NCBI GenBank assembly: GCA_018806915.1
Contig: JAGKQI010000074.1
Span: 62,001 to 126,000, forward strand
Direction: 5' to 3'
DNA length: 64,000 nt
DNA from: Phytophthora colocasiae
Taxonomy: Eukaryota; Oomycota; Peronosporomycetes; Peronosporales; Peronosporaceae
Positions 55,471-64,000 of this stretch are shown piece after piece; the stretch's first letter is position 1, and each line of letters opens with the position of its first letter. The notes under the pieces were generated by a model. It saw only the letters and a program-made list of their open reading frames with translations. It was not told the origin of the DNA and did not search any database. The position numbers and the translations under genes are program-made.

Positions 55471-56375
55471 TTACATCCGGGGAGTCCATATTCGGTCACT
55501 GGATTCGGGTAAGTTTCTTGGTTTGGGAGGATCGAAACCCATTCCCTGAAGAACTGAAACCACGGCTTCGCCATTCAGCTCCAGTTCCTCACAATGTAGA
55601 TAGATATGTTGGTAATGTCGATGAAACGAATTTATCACACTTTGAGTGCTCAATTTTTCTGTTTCCGTCTCCTTGAAGTGAATCTTGTTGCGTAGCTGCC
55701 AAGTAGCATGGAAAGCAATTGCTGTGTGGACTCTCCACAACAGCAACAGTAGTTTGTGGTGCTGTTTCCAGTCCGCATTAACATCTCGTGACTGCGGGAA
55801 TAGTAGCAATCTCCAACTTAAGTCAACTGTGAAAATTTTGCTCCATGGCACCCATAGTGACTGCCACATTTCTTGTAATCCTGGCCACGAGAAGAAACAG
55901 TGTTCCAGCGTTTCAATCGCTACACACGACTCTCGAACGCACTGCTGAATCGTTGGCAACAATTAGGTCTCCAAAGAACAATCGTAATAGGAAATCATGC
56001 ACCACTGGAACCAGACATCTTCGCAGTGATAGATATTGGGGTAGTGTAGCATGAATGCGCATTGGAGGGCATCCGAGTTCACTCATAGGGTGAGAAGCTA
56101 CTGCTTGATTCGGTTGTAGTAGTACATTCCAGTCATTCCGCGGAAGAAAATAACGCCTTTGTCTGTTTGTACTCCACATGAAGGAGAGAAGGGCCCCCGT
56201 GTCGAAACTCTAACTCTGGGTGAGGCAACACACGTCGAAACACTTGAGTTAATTGGCGGTAAAGCCTAAATATGTCACTTACTTTGATCTGCGATCCAAG
56301 CAACGGCATCACCAAGCCGCGAATCTTGCAGAAGTAGTTAAAAGGTGTGGGCCACTGGTGAGAGGCATCCAGCAT
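55471..56375 (-). pseudogene. LINE (non-LTR retrotransposon) 3' remnant
   Basis: Pieces in three frames: LDASHQWPTPFNYF and VMPLLGSQIKVSDIF; FLPRNDWNVLL, LPQYLSLRRCLVPVVHDF; then VRESCVAIETLEHCFFSWPG followed by QEMWQSLWVPW and RVHTAIAFHATWQLRN. The Cys...ETLEH.F..C/W pattern is that of the zf-RVT domain found after the RT of L1-type LINEs. No RT palm motif is in the window, so this is a 5'-truncated, decayed copy. Confidence 0.6.
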
Positions 56376-56479
56376 CGTTCAAAAGATAAGGTAACTGATA
56401 AAAGTTGGTTTTTATCCTGGTTGCTACTACTTGGCTTGGCTGAAACTAGTTAATCAACTCATTTTCTTCTTGGCTTGGC

Positions 56480-56570
56480 TGAAGGGCCTCCTGGTGGTCC
56501 ACTGGTCAACGCACCACAAAGCTACGCACTTGGCAGGCGTTCGAGTCCCTCCGGGGACTTACTTTCCAGA
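56480..56570 (+). repeat. tRNA-like SINE remnant, right copy
   Basis: Plus-strand A-box-like TGGTCCACTGGT and B-box-like GTTCGAGTCCC about 40 bp apart; mirrored at 33222-33310. Stem pairing too weak for a functional tRNA. Confidence 0.35.
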
Positions 56571-56799
56571 TGATAAGAACTGATTCGAAAATTCAAAATC
56601 CCATTCAAACATTTGTGGGCTGCGTGACACTGAGTGATGCAGCTAAAAGATCGATGTGTATAGAAGTAATGTCCGAGGTTGATTCAAATATTACTCTTAA
56701 AACCAATCCAAATTCAGAAAAGAAAATGTTTTCAAGTGCGAAGAGTGAAACATGTAGGCTGCAGAGTCCTATCCATATCGGATAGATCTCGTCAGTAGC

Positions 56800-57867
56800 C
56801 TACAGGTGCGCCGCCCTCACCATCTCAGCGCCATCCGATTTCTCCAGAGCCGGCACAAACGGCACCACCGCGTCGATCTCCGCTTTGATTTCTGGAGTGA
56901 TTTTATCCACCGACTGCAGCGCTTTCAGGTTCTGCTCCAGTTGAGGACGAGTCTTTGCGCCAATCATAACCGTCGACACATTCTCATTGCTGACGCACCA
57001 GGCAAGAGCGAGTTCCGCCAAGGAGATACCGAGCTTGTCGGCAACAGACTTCAACTTGTCAGCCTTAATCACGCGTTCTGCGAAATCCGGCGTAAAAGTC
57101 TTGAACATTGGGTTTTCTTGAAAGCGCGATCCATCAGGGGTGCCAGCACTGTATTTACCCGTTAGAACACCGTACCCCAACGGAGACCACGTGGTGAGAC
57201 CCAGCTTGTACTTCTTGTACAGATCCACGTACTCGAACTCCACTTTATTGCGGTCCAGAATGCTGTAGATCGGTTGCTCCACAATAGGACGGACCAATCC
57301 AAGGCGGTCGGCGACCTCACACGCCTCGATGATCTGAGCAGCACTCCACTGACTCGTTCCCCAGTAGAAAGCCCAACCGTGGTTGATGACGAAGTTCATG
57401 GCCCTCACCGTCTCCTCAATGGGAGTGAACGGCTCGGGTCGGTGGCAGAAGATGACGTCCACGTAGTCCTGCTCCAGTCGCTTGAGAGACGCCTTGGTGC
57501 CTTCGACGATGTGTTTGCGACTCAATCCCTGCTCGTTAGGACCTGATTTCACCCCAAATCCCTTGGGTCCAAAGAAGATCTTGGTTGTGATGACCAAATC
57601 CTCTCGACTCCACGTTCCTTCCGCGATTCCCTTCTTGATGGCAGCTCCCATGTTCTTCTCGGCCAATCCACTGCCGTAAGCTTCAGCGTTATCGAAGAAG
57701 TTGATACCATGTTCGAAAGCCAACTTCATCATGTCGTACCAGGCTTCAGCCGTGTACTTTTCGTTGACGTCCATCCAGCTCCCGAGCGAGAGTTTGGAGA
57801 CGAGAAGTCCAGAATTACCGAGGAAACGGTAGGTCATCTTTTTAGCGTCGGTCGTAGCAGGAGCCAT
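56800..57867 (-). CDS. Kv-beta-like aldo-keto reductase, copy a' (intact)
   Basis: 355 residues from the ATG at 57867; NADPH-dependent aldo-keto reductase of the AKR6 (voltage-gated K+ channel beta subunit-like) type. All four catalytic residues are visible: Asp 59 and Tyr 64 (FFDNAEAYG), Lys 96 (VITTKIFFG), His 142 (FCHRPEP). Also GWAFYWGTSQWSAAQI, PIVEQPIYS, SPLGYGVLTGKY and LAWCVSNENVSTVMIGAKT for cofactor binding. An initiator TCACTTTGGAATTC lies 39 bp upstream (57906-57919, minus). This is the only AKR in the window that is both unbroken and has the full tetrad. Confidence 0.95.
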   Translation of the reverse strand: MAPATTDAKKMTYRFLGNSGLLVSKLSLGSWMDVNEKYTAEAWYDMMKLAFEHGINFFDNAEAYGSGLAEKNMGAAIKKGIAEGTWSREDLVITTKIFFGPKGFGVKSGPNEQGLSRKHIVEGTKASLKRLEQDYVDVIFCHRPEPFTPIEETVRAMNFVINHGWAFYWGTSQWSAAQIIEACEVADRLGLVRPIVEQPIYSILDRNKVEFEYVDLYKKYKLGLTTWSPLGYGVLTGKYSAGTPDGSRFQENPMFKTFTPDFAERVIKADKLKSVADKLGISLAELALAWCVSNENVSTVMIGAKTRPQLEQNLKALQSVDKITPEIKAEIDAVVPFVPALEKSDGAEMVRAAHL

Positions 57868-58529
57868 GGTAGTTTTGTTTAGAAGAGTAGTGGGTAGTTG
57901 ATGGTGAATTCCAAAGTGATTCTGGGTATGATAGGTTTTGGCCATGATATGAGACGACCAAGTAAACATGACTCGTCACTTCAATATTTTGGCCAATCAA
58001 ATGTTTTTACTTACTTTACCATGACGGTCAAGCAATCATGACAAATTCCGCCTGGCACGCATTGTTCAGGTAAGCTTAACTGTAATCGCTGAGTCAGCGG
58101 CTCTGGGACTCACATTGAAGCTCCCCGTTATCGTAGATCATCATAGATTACCTACTGTAGAGCTAAATGAAATCCTGGAAATTGCAGTAGAGTTAAAAAT
58201 ATTTGATGCTCTCTCACTTTGAATTTTACCTCAACCAACCATGGCATCTACCAACAGCGACAACAAGACCCAACGCATGCCCTACCGTTTCTTAGGGAAC
58301 TCCGGCCTTCTGGTGTCCAAGCTCTCACTCGGTAGTTGGATGGACTACGATGAGAAATTCACCCCTGACAATTGGTACGAGCTGATGAAATTGGCCTTCG
58401 AGCACGGCATCAACTTCTTCGACAACGCCGAGATCTACGGTCGTGGTCAAGCTGAGAAGAACATGGGAGCTGCCATCAAGAAGGGAATCGCTGAAGGAGC
58501 GTGGAGCCGAGAAGACCTCGTGATCACTA

Positions 58530-59237
58530 AGGGAAATGGTCAATTAAGAGCCGATTGCCAATTAAGAGCCATCCTCCATTTTGACCTATCATGCGGTGTT
58601 TTTGAGTTTTACCACCTCTTATTCGCTAATACGTCATAAGTACGAATACCTGCACATTTCTATTCAAAAAATATGGCGGAAAACCCTTAAGCGCCACAAC
58701 CATTCAATCTGTCAATTACGAAGACCAAAGGAGGCCCGGACTATACGACTGTGGGTGGACGTTGGCTAACCCATGAAGTCCTGCAAGAACTTACAGTCAA
58801 CCAAGGTAACAGAAAAGAGAAAGCGACAACCCTGCTCCCCGAAGGGCCCTGCTCGCTGTCAGCACTTGAATTATAGTAGTGATCGGCCTTCACCTACAGT
58901 AATGTATATACTGGTATATTTGATATTAGAAACTGAATATTAAAAGATGGAGTGGCCCTATACCTCCAGCTGGCAAATTTTCGGGACGCGTTCTTCTTAG
59001 TGAAAGCAAGGTAAAAAGCGGCTCTTAATTGGCAAGACTGGCAAATTTGTGGGCTCCACAGCAACGCGTGCCTTGGTCGCGGTTTCATTCGCTCGCAGAT
59101 GTAATAATCTTCAAAAAATCGTGGAGAGAATGCACTTTCTAGAACTGTGTTGCTTTTTACCCCTTTCAAAGTGGTTGCCGAGGAATGATCGAGAGCTTGC
59201 ACCGATTCTGACACGGCTCTTAATTGACCATTTCCCT
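58530..59237. mobile_element. TIR element/MITE with TA target duplication
   Basis: 708 bp with perfect terminal inverted repeats of at least 24 bp starting AGGGAAATGGTCAATTAAGA, flanked by TA on both sides (58528-58529 and 59238-59239). Subterminal copies of the core (CCAATTAAGAGCC at about 58557 and its inverse near 59020) lie inside. No transposase is encoded. TA duplication and TIR point to a Tc1/mariner-pogo type non-autonomous element. Confidence 0.85.
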
Positions 59238-59275
59238 TACCAAGAATCTTGGTCCAAGATCTTCTACGGATCATT

Positions 59276-59476
59276 GGGATTGTGACGCATTCGTCAACTA
59301 CGAATGGTCTTGTCGAGATTCGCCATGAAGTCGCTACGTCATAGCAGTACCGTACTTATGTCATCATTTACCTAGGCTAGTCGATAGAGTTCTAGCTAGC
59401 CACTTCTCAATTTGCTTTCGAGGGAATACAAGGACTACCCTGCATCGTCAATACCATGAGTTCCCTTACAGGGATT
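59276..59476. repeat. 189-bp insertion flanked by GGGATT
   Basis: GGGATT occurs at 59276-59281 and 59471-59476. Removing one copy plus the 189 bp between restores an uninterrupted AKR-like reading (…YGSLGFPEGPFGKGP…). The insert begins GT and ends ACA next to the second GGGATT. No terminal inverted repeat noticed. Confidence 0.6.
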
Positions 59477-60360
59477 CCCAGAGGGTCCATTCGGCAAAGG
59501 ACCCGAGAACGGACTGCCGCCCAACGCGCAGGGTTTAACTCGTAAGCACATCGTCGAAGGAGTTAAAGCGAGTCTCAATAGACTTCAACTTGACTATGTC
59601 GACGTTCTCTTCTGCCACCGCGCAGACGCATTCACTCCCATTGAGGAGTCTGTGCGTGCCATGAATTTCGCTATCGACCAAGGTTGGGCCTTCTACTGGG
59701 GAACCAGCTCTTGGAGTGCAGCGCAGATCACGGAGGCGTGTGAGATTGCCGATCGGCTGGGTCTAGCACGTCCCATTGTCGAGCAGCCCGAGTACAATTT
59801 GATGGAGCGCAACAAGGTCGAGTTCGAGTATGTGGATCTGTACAAGAAGTACAAGTTGGGTCTTACTACCTGGTCTCCATTGGGATTCGGTACTCTGACG
59901 GGCAAGTACAGCTCGGGAGGTAGTGAGGGCTCTCGCCTCCGGACGCCGGAATGGGCTGCGGTCGTCCCTGATTTTGCTGAACGAGTTGCAAAGGCGGAGA
60001 AATTGAAGCCAATTGCTGAAGAATTGAACGTTCCAATGGCTCACCTCGCTATTGCTTGGTGTGCCAGCAACGACAACGTCAGTACTGTCCTCCTTGGTGC
60101 GAAGACCCCAGCTCAACTCGAAGAGAACCTGAAAGCTCTGGAAGTGCTGCCGAAACTCACTCAAGAGATAAAAGCCAAGATTGAACAGGCTCTGCCGTTC
60201 TTACCTCACGCACCAGAGAAGGATTGGGCTTCCTGCATGCGCCAACGCCACTTGCAGGAGAACATTTACAGTGGAAGTGTAGTTAACCCCAATGAACAAT
60301 CAAACACGACTTACACTTTACATTGTTTTTGTTTTTGTGATGGGCAAAAGTGTCCGAGGT

Positions 60361-60717
60361 TTCAACAGAGGCGACACCCAGAACCCATTGAGGAGACGGT
60401 GAGGGCCATAAACTTCGTCATCAATCAAGGTTGGACCTTCTACTGGGGAACGAGTCAGTGGAGTGCTGCTCAGATCATCGAGGCGTGTGAGGTCGCCGAC
60501 CGCCTTGGATTGATCCGTTCCATTGTGGGTGGAGTTCGAGTACGTGGATCTGTACAACAAGTACAAGCTGGGTCTCACCACGTGGTCACCGTTGGCGCAC
60601 AGCATCCTCTCGGGTAAATGCAGTGCTGGTACACCCAAGGACTCACTAGTGCTGTTTGTGCCGTCGTTGAAGAAGCTAGATGGATCGGAGATGATGCGAG
60701 TTGCTGCGCATCTGTAA
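60361..60717 (+). pseudogene. Aldo-keto reductase copy d, internally deleted
   Basis: Joined fragments: PEPIEETVRAINFV through EACEVADRLGLIRSIV, a deletion, VEFEYVDLYNKYKLGLTTWS through SAGTPKDS, a second deletion, then FVPSLKKLDGSEMMRV and AHL with TAA at 60715. The N-terminal half with the catalytic Asp, Tyr and Lys is absent. Confidence 0.85.
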
Positions 60718-60786
60718 GACAATATGGCTACATTCTAATAGCCATATTTTGAAGGGACGCATAACGGAATCTACCGGTAGTGTATC

Positions 60787-61274
60787 ATGAGGTTCTACGT
60801 GCTTCTCTATCTTGTCTTCCTCTATGCAGCGAAGGGCGATGGTGCATCCGATAGCCCAGAAACAGACCTCGTGTCCCAGTACATCCACGTACCGACGTCC
60901 TGCGAGACGGAGAACTGTGTGGCTGGTGGTTGTCTCTTCGAGAACTGTGCAGCTCCACTGTCGTGCAAAGGTGGTTTGTGTTACTTCAAGTGCGTAAAAC
61001 CTCACACTAGTTATTGCATTATCTCCTGACGTATTAAAAACAAACTCATAGAGGTGCGACGTACTCGGTTTCTCGTGGTAGGAAGTGCAAGGAGGCGATC
61101 TGTGAAGGAGGAGCCTGTATCTTCGACAATACTGCAAAGGCCTCGTGTCCAGGTGGTGGGTGTCAATTCGTGAATGTCGCGACGACACTGGACGATGGAT
61201 ACTGTGAAGGTGGAGGCTGCACGTTGGAAGGAGACAGTCACCCGTCCAGCTTATCCGGTTCACTCGCACAATGA
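60787..61274 (+). CDS. Secreted cysteine-rich repeat protein, two exons
   Basis: Exon 1 60787-60989, intron 60990-61051 (62 bp, GTGCGT...CATAG), exon 2 61052-61274; 141 residues. Signal peptide MRFYVLLYLVFLYAAKG. The mature part consists of repeated CxGGxCxF modules (NCVAGGCLFENC, SCKGGLCYF, ICEGGACIFDN, SCPGGGCQFVN, YCEGGGCTLEG), giving at least five units. Secreted proteins with such repeats are common among oomycete apoplastic proteins; no specific family or inhibitor fold recognised. Splice sites chosen because they keep the repeat pattern in frame across the junction and match the donor used in the Nudix gene. No damage seen. Confidence 0.75.
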
Positions 61275-61390
61275 ACAAAGGATCGAAACATGTAGGAGGA
61301 TGAAAAAAAAAGCAAGAAAACAACGTTCAATAGCTCCTCCAAAACGGCTTTTTCGGGTGTATTGAGAGCTCCTTACAGTTTTCCAGGCTG

Positions 61391-62439
61391 TCATTTACCA
61401 TTTTTTAGGTACTGAGCGCGCAGACCGGCGGTGCCCATCGAAGGGGGCGTCTCCTTCTGGAGTGGAGCAATGACATCAATCTCAGCCTTCACTTCAGGTG
61501 TCAACTTGTCCAGCAGTTCCAGGACTTTCAGGTTGTCCTCAAGCTGCTGGGTAGTCTTGGCTCCCAAGAGCACACTGGACACGTTCTCATTGCTGACGCA
61601 CCACGCAAGAGCTAGTTGGGCTGAGGTCATGCCCAGCTTTTCGGCGATCGGCTTGAGGAGGTCTGCCTTCGCCACGCGACCGTCAAAGTCTGGCACGAAC
61701 GACTTGTACATGGGGTTCTCCATGCGGGAGCCTTCAGGTGTACTGGAGCTGTATTTCTCCGTCAGGAAAGCGGAGACCACGTGGTAAGACCGAGCTTCAG
61801 CTTCAGGTACAAGTCCACATACTCGCGCTCCACCCACGTCCGCTCAAACAAATTGTACTCGGGCTGCTCCACGATGGGACGGATAAGTCCGAGACGGTCG
61901 GCGATGTCACACGCTTCTACGATATCCGCCGCCTTCCAAGAGCTTGTGCCCCAGTAGAACGCCTAACCTTTCTCGATAACGAAGTTCATAGCTCGCACAG
62001 TCTCCTCAATCGGCGTGTATGGGTCAGGTTGGTTGCAGAAGATGACGTCGACGTAGTCGAGTTGCAGGCGCTTGAGTGAGCCCTTAGCACCTTCGACGAT
62101 GTGTTTGCGGCTGAGTCCGCGGTCGTTCGGACCTGCCAAGTCGAATCGTTTCGCTCCGAAGAAAACTTTCGTGGTGATGACGAGGTCCTCACGACTCCAG
62201 ACGCCGTCAGTGATACCCTGGCGGATAGCGAAGCCCATGTTCTTCTCAGCCAGACCATCACCGTACGTCTCTGCGTTATCGAAGAGGTTGATACCATGCT
62301 GGAACGCGAGCTTCATGATGTCGTACCAGCGGTCGGGGGTGTAGAGCTCGCTGACGTCCGTCCAACTACCAAGGCCGAACTTGGAGACGAGAAGTCCCGA
62401 GTTTCCGAGGAAGCGGTAGGTCATGGGAACAGCAGACAT
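61391..62439 (-). pseudogene. Aldo-keto reductase copy e, broken and diverged
   Basis: ATG at 62439 (MSAVPMTYRFLGNSG). Asp, Tyr and Lys of the tetrad are present (LFDNAETYG, VITTKVFFG) but the His position is Asn (FCNQPDP). An in-frame TAG replaces the Trp of GWAFYWG near 61963, and a frame change near 61790 follows TTWSP. The C-terminal part is readable (YKSFVPDF, LALAWCVSNENVSSVLLGAK). Most diverged AKR in the window. Confidence 0.88.
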
Positions 62440-62495
62440 GGTGGAGTGACTTAACCCCCCAACACTAACGGGATTTTCGTCGTTCTGTAAAGGCG

Positions 62496-62520
62496 AACAT
62501 GTTGTTAAAAACAACATGTT
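62496..62520. repeat. Perfect hairpin AACATGTTGTT/AACAACATGTT
   Basis: 11-bp arms with a 3-nt A loop, in the gap between AKR e and the transposase gene. ACATGTTG or its complement recurs near 62633, 62673 and 62696. Nothing else recognised in 62440-62838. Confidence 0.6.
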
Positions 62521-62838
62521 AATGCCAGGCTATACTTGATATTTGTATGCTCCTCTAAAGTACGCTGCCTGGTTTTGAAATGCTGGACTGGATCAATGTA
62601 CAAGGACGGCCCTGTCGCACGACCTTGTCCATACATGTTGTCAAATACTCCAACGGTCAGAGTTGATTTGTCAACATGTTGTATATCCGCTATGAGCATG
62701 TTGGCCCTTTTACTAGAAATGCACAAACTGTGTAAGATCGATGAGCAAAAGATAGACGTGTCGCCACGACTTCGCCACTAACTCCAATTGACACGCAAGG
62801 AATGTATTTTTCTTAGCAGGCCTCCTACCAAAGCCAGC

Positions 62839-64000
62839 CTACGCGTCCCCGGCTTCCTCCACCTCGGCCACGTCTTCCACCACCTCGGCTGCATCTTCCT
62901 CCTCCTCAGCCGCGCCGGCGCCCCCGCTCTGGCGTTTCTTCTTCCCGAGGCCACGCATCTGAATGTCGCGGCCAACGAGTGGTCGCGGCCGCTCACTCCC
63001 ATTCTTCCACTTCGTGTGCCAAATCTGGAAGCACGTGAGCATGTTGCCCGGGTAGTGCTGAGGGCGCACGCGGTCGCATAGGTAAACACTTCACACACAG
63101 CACAACAAAGCAAGGTTAGATCCCCCTAAAATGGCATGACATACGACGATACTTACAATTTGCCGTCCTTGCTGCAGGCCGCGCAGAAGAAGCGACTAGC
63201 AGATCTCTCGCCAACTTTACGCTTCCTCAAGGAGCAGACTTTGCATTGGTGTTGGGCCTTCTTGCGGTGCTCCTTGTTTTCCCCGAAACGGCTCCAGTCC
63301 TTGAAAGTGACGAGTTTGTGTTCGGCAGCCGCCGCGGTGGGTATGTCAACATGCGTAGCAGGCACGGGTGAAAGCATCTGCACCACAAAAGTCGTTAGTA
63401 TTGATCAGCGCTGTCCGAGCAACATCAATCAGTACCACATTGGCGAAGTCACTGGCCGTTAGCTCAAGCATCTGTGCCTGCAGGAGGCGCAGGAACGTGG
63501 CATGGTCTGCGGGGCCTTCGTTGCGCAGCTTCCGAGCTTCCCGATACACGATGTATGCATTTACAATCGCCATGTCTACTAAACCGAGGAAAATGGTCTT
63601 GTAATATTTCTTGAAGACGACTGCGAGCTGCAGCGAGTACCGCTGGAGGCGGAGCTGGTCATGGTTGTCAACCCCACCCATCCATCGATGATAATCACGC
63701 ATCATGGACGGGCAAGGGACGACGACTTTCTTCCCTCCTGGAAGCCGTCTCTCTGTGAAGGTAAGTTCAAAAAAGCATACAAAAAACAAGTGATTAGCAC
63801 ATGAGAGACATCAAACTGACCAGCCGCACGTACCGCACGACTTCATCTCGCGGCTTGCACCTGTAGCGAGGAACTGGACTGGCAAACGGTCCCACCACAG
63901 CAGCGCCGTCACCTGCGGCACGTTTTTCAACACGGCCATCTTCGTAGACCCGCGAGGCACACTGCGAGGACGTGTGGCGTGCTCAGATGTCACCGCCGCG
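62839..64000 (-). CDS. PiggyBac-type transposase (PGBD-like), 3' exons
   Basis: Partial gene entering from the right edge. Exons 63834-64000 (continuing outside), 63439-63752, 63157-63377 and 62839-63088, with introns of 81, 61 and 68 bp; the 61-bp one has a perfect TACTAAC branch site. Seen: SVPRGSTKMAVLKNVPQVTA with LLWWDRLPVQFLATGAS, PCPSMMRDYHRWMGGVDNHDQ (third catalytic Asp region of PiggyBac), YKTIFLGLVDMAIVNAYIVY, then the C-terminal Cys-rich finger (CKVCSLRKRK...FFCAACS...YLCDRVRPQ) and IWHTKW. An acidic tail ends at TAG 62839. A spliced PiggyBac gene may be a domesticated or multi-exon transposase; N-terminus and TIRs are outside. Confidence 0.85.

Larger units (their letters stand above)
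52870..57027 (-). repeat. Right arm of the inverted duplication
   Basis: Carries the same genes as the left arm in mirror order without the Gypsy insertions. Because it runs on without a break into the complete AKR gene at 56800-57867 and the AKR cluster beyond, this arm appears to be the original and the left arm the copy. Confidence 0.88.
58241..60257 (+). pseudogene. Aldo-keto reductase copy c, interrupted
   Basis: ATG at 58241 with an initiator TCACTTTGAATTTT at 58214-58227. N-terminal part YRFLGNSGLLVSKLSLGSW, FFDNAEIYG, SREDLVIT stops at a 708-bp TIR element (58530-59237). It resumes at 59240 with a short 14-bp duplication (CCAAG...CCAAG), then IFYGSLG, then a 189-bp insertion (59282-59470), then QGLTRKHIVEG, LFCHRADAF (His kept), YWGTSSWSAAQI, TPAQLEENL to RQRHL. 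The expected stop codon after RQRHL is CAG (60255), so the frame reads through into AKR d. More diverged from a' than b is. Confidence 0.88.

Noticed and set aside
56480..56570. Functional tRNA gene
   Set aside because: Box motifs are present but T-stem and acceptor stem pair poorly and no plausible anticodon arm was found.
59282..59470. Ordinary spliceosomal intron in AKR c
   Set aside because: GT-AG removal would leave five duplicated bases and break the frame; the GGGATT duplication fits an insertion better.

Overview
This window reads as nuclear DNA of a plant-pathogenic oomycete, most likely Phytophthora or a close relative. Grounds seen in the sequence: a Crinkler (CRN) protein with an N-terminal LFLAK motif, a secreted RXLR-like protein with an EER motif and WY-like helices, short introns (61-81 bp) with GTGCGT/GTAAGT-type donors, and a recurring 14-nt initiator of the oomycete type (TCAYTYBNNNWTTY) upstream of several genes. 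No rRNA gene, functional tRNA or CRISPR array was seen.

Layout. 1-7684: two head-to-tail Copia retrotransposon copies (minus strand) sharing one LTR; the right copy is complete end to end but coding-defective, the left copy runs off the window. 7685-20820: a mosaic of repeatedly duplicated pieces: an unrecognised ORF family (U1, four copies), a second repeat with a short ORF (U2, three copies), a non-coding repeat (U4, two copies) and four copies or pieces of a bacterial family I.5-like lipase carrying a hydrophobic insertion. A complete non-autonomous LTR element (10088-12162, identical-length LTRs, TSD TTAGT) sits inside the mosaic; its interior holds a ~38-bp-period array of small stem-loops. 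20966-32491 is the gene-bearing part: CRN (NTPase plus nuclease), a TMEM184/organic solute transporter alpha-like membrane protein, NADP-isocitrate dehydrogenase, a conserved-looking acidic protein and a three-exon Nudix hydrolase.

32771-57027 is a large inverted duplication. Each arm carries the same order: Kv-beta-like aldo-keto reductase (AKR) end, tRNA-like SINE remnant, LINE remnant, second AKR gene, RXLR-like effector. The left arm was invaded by two ~5.48-kb Ty3/Gypsy chromoviruses (TSDs TGAGC and TCGGG) whose empty target sites are preserved in the right arm; one insertion splits the left effector copy. A second Copia element (TSD GGTGT) lies in the spacer between the arms. 56800-62439 continues as an AKR cluster: one intact gene and several broken ones (one split by a 708-bp TA-flanked TIR element), with a small secreted cysteine-rich repeat protein between them. 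The window ends in the 3' exons of a PiggyBac-type transposase gene.

Many breaks are single-base length differences in short homopolymers, and two copies of the same element break at different places. Some frameshifts may therefore be consensus errors of the assembly rather than biology; this is flagged per gene.
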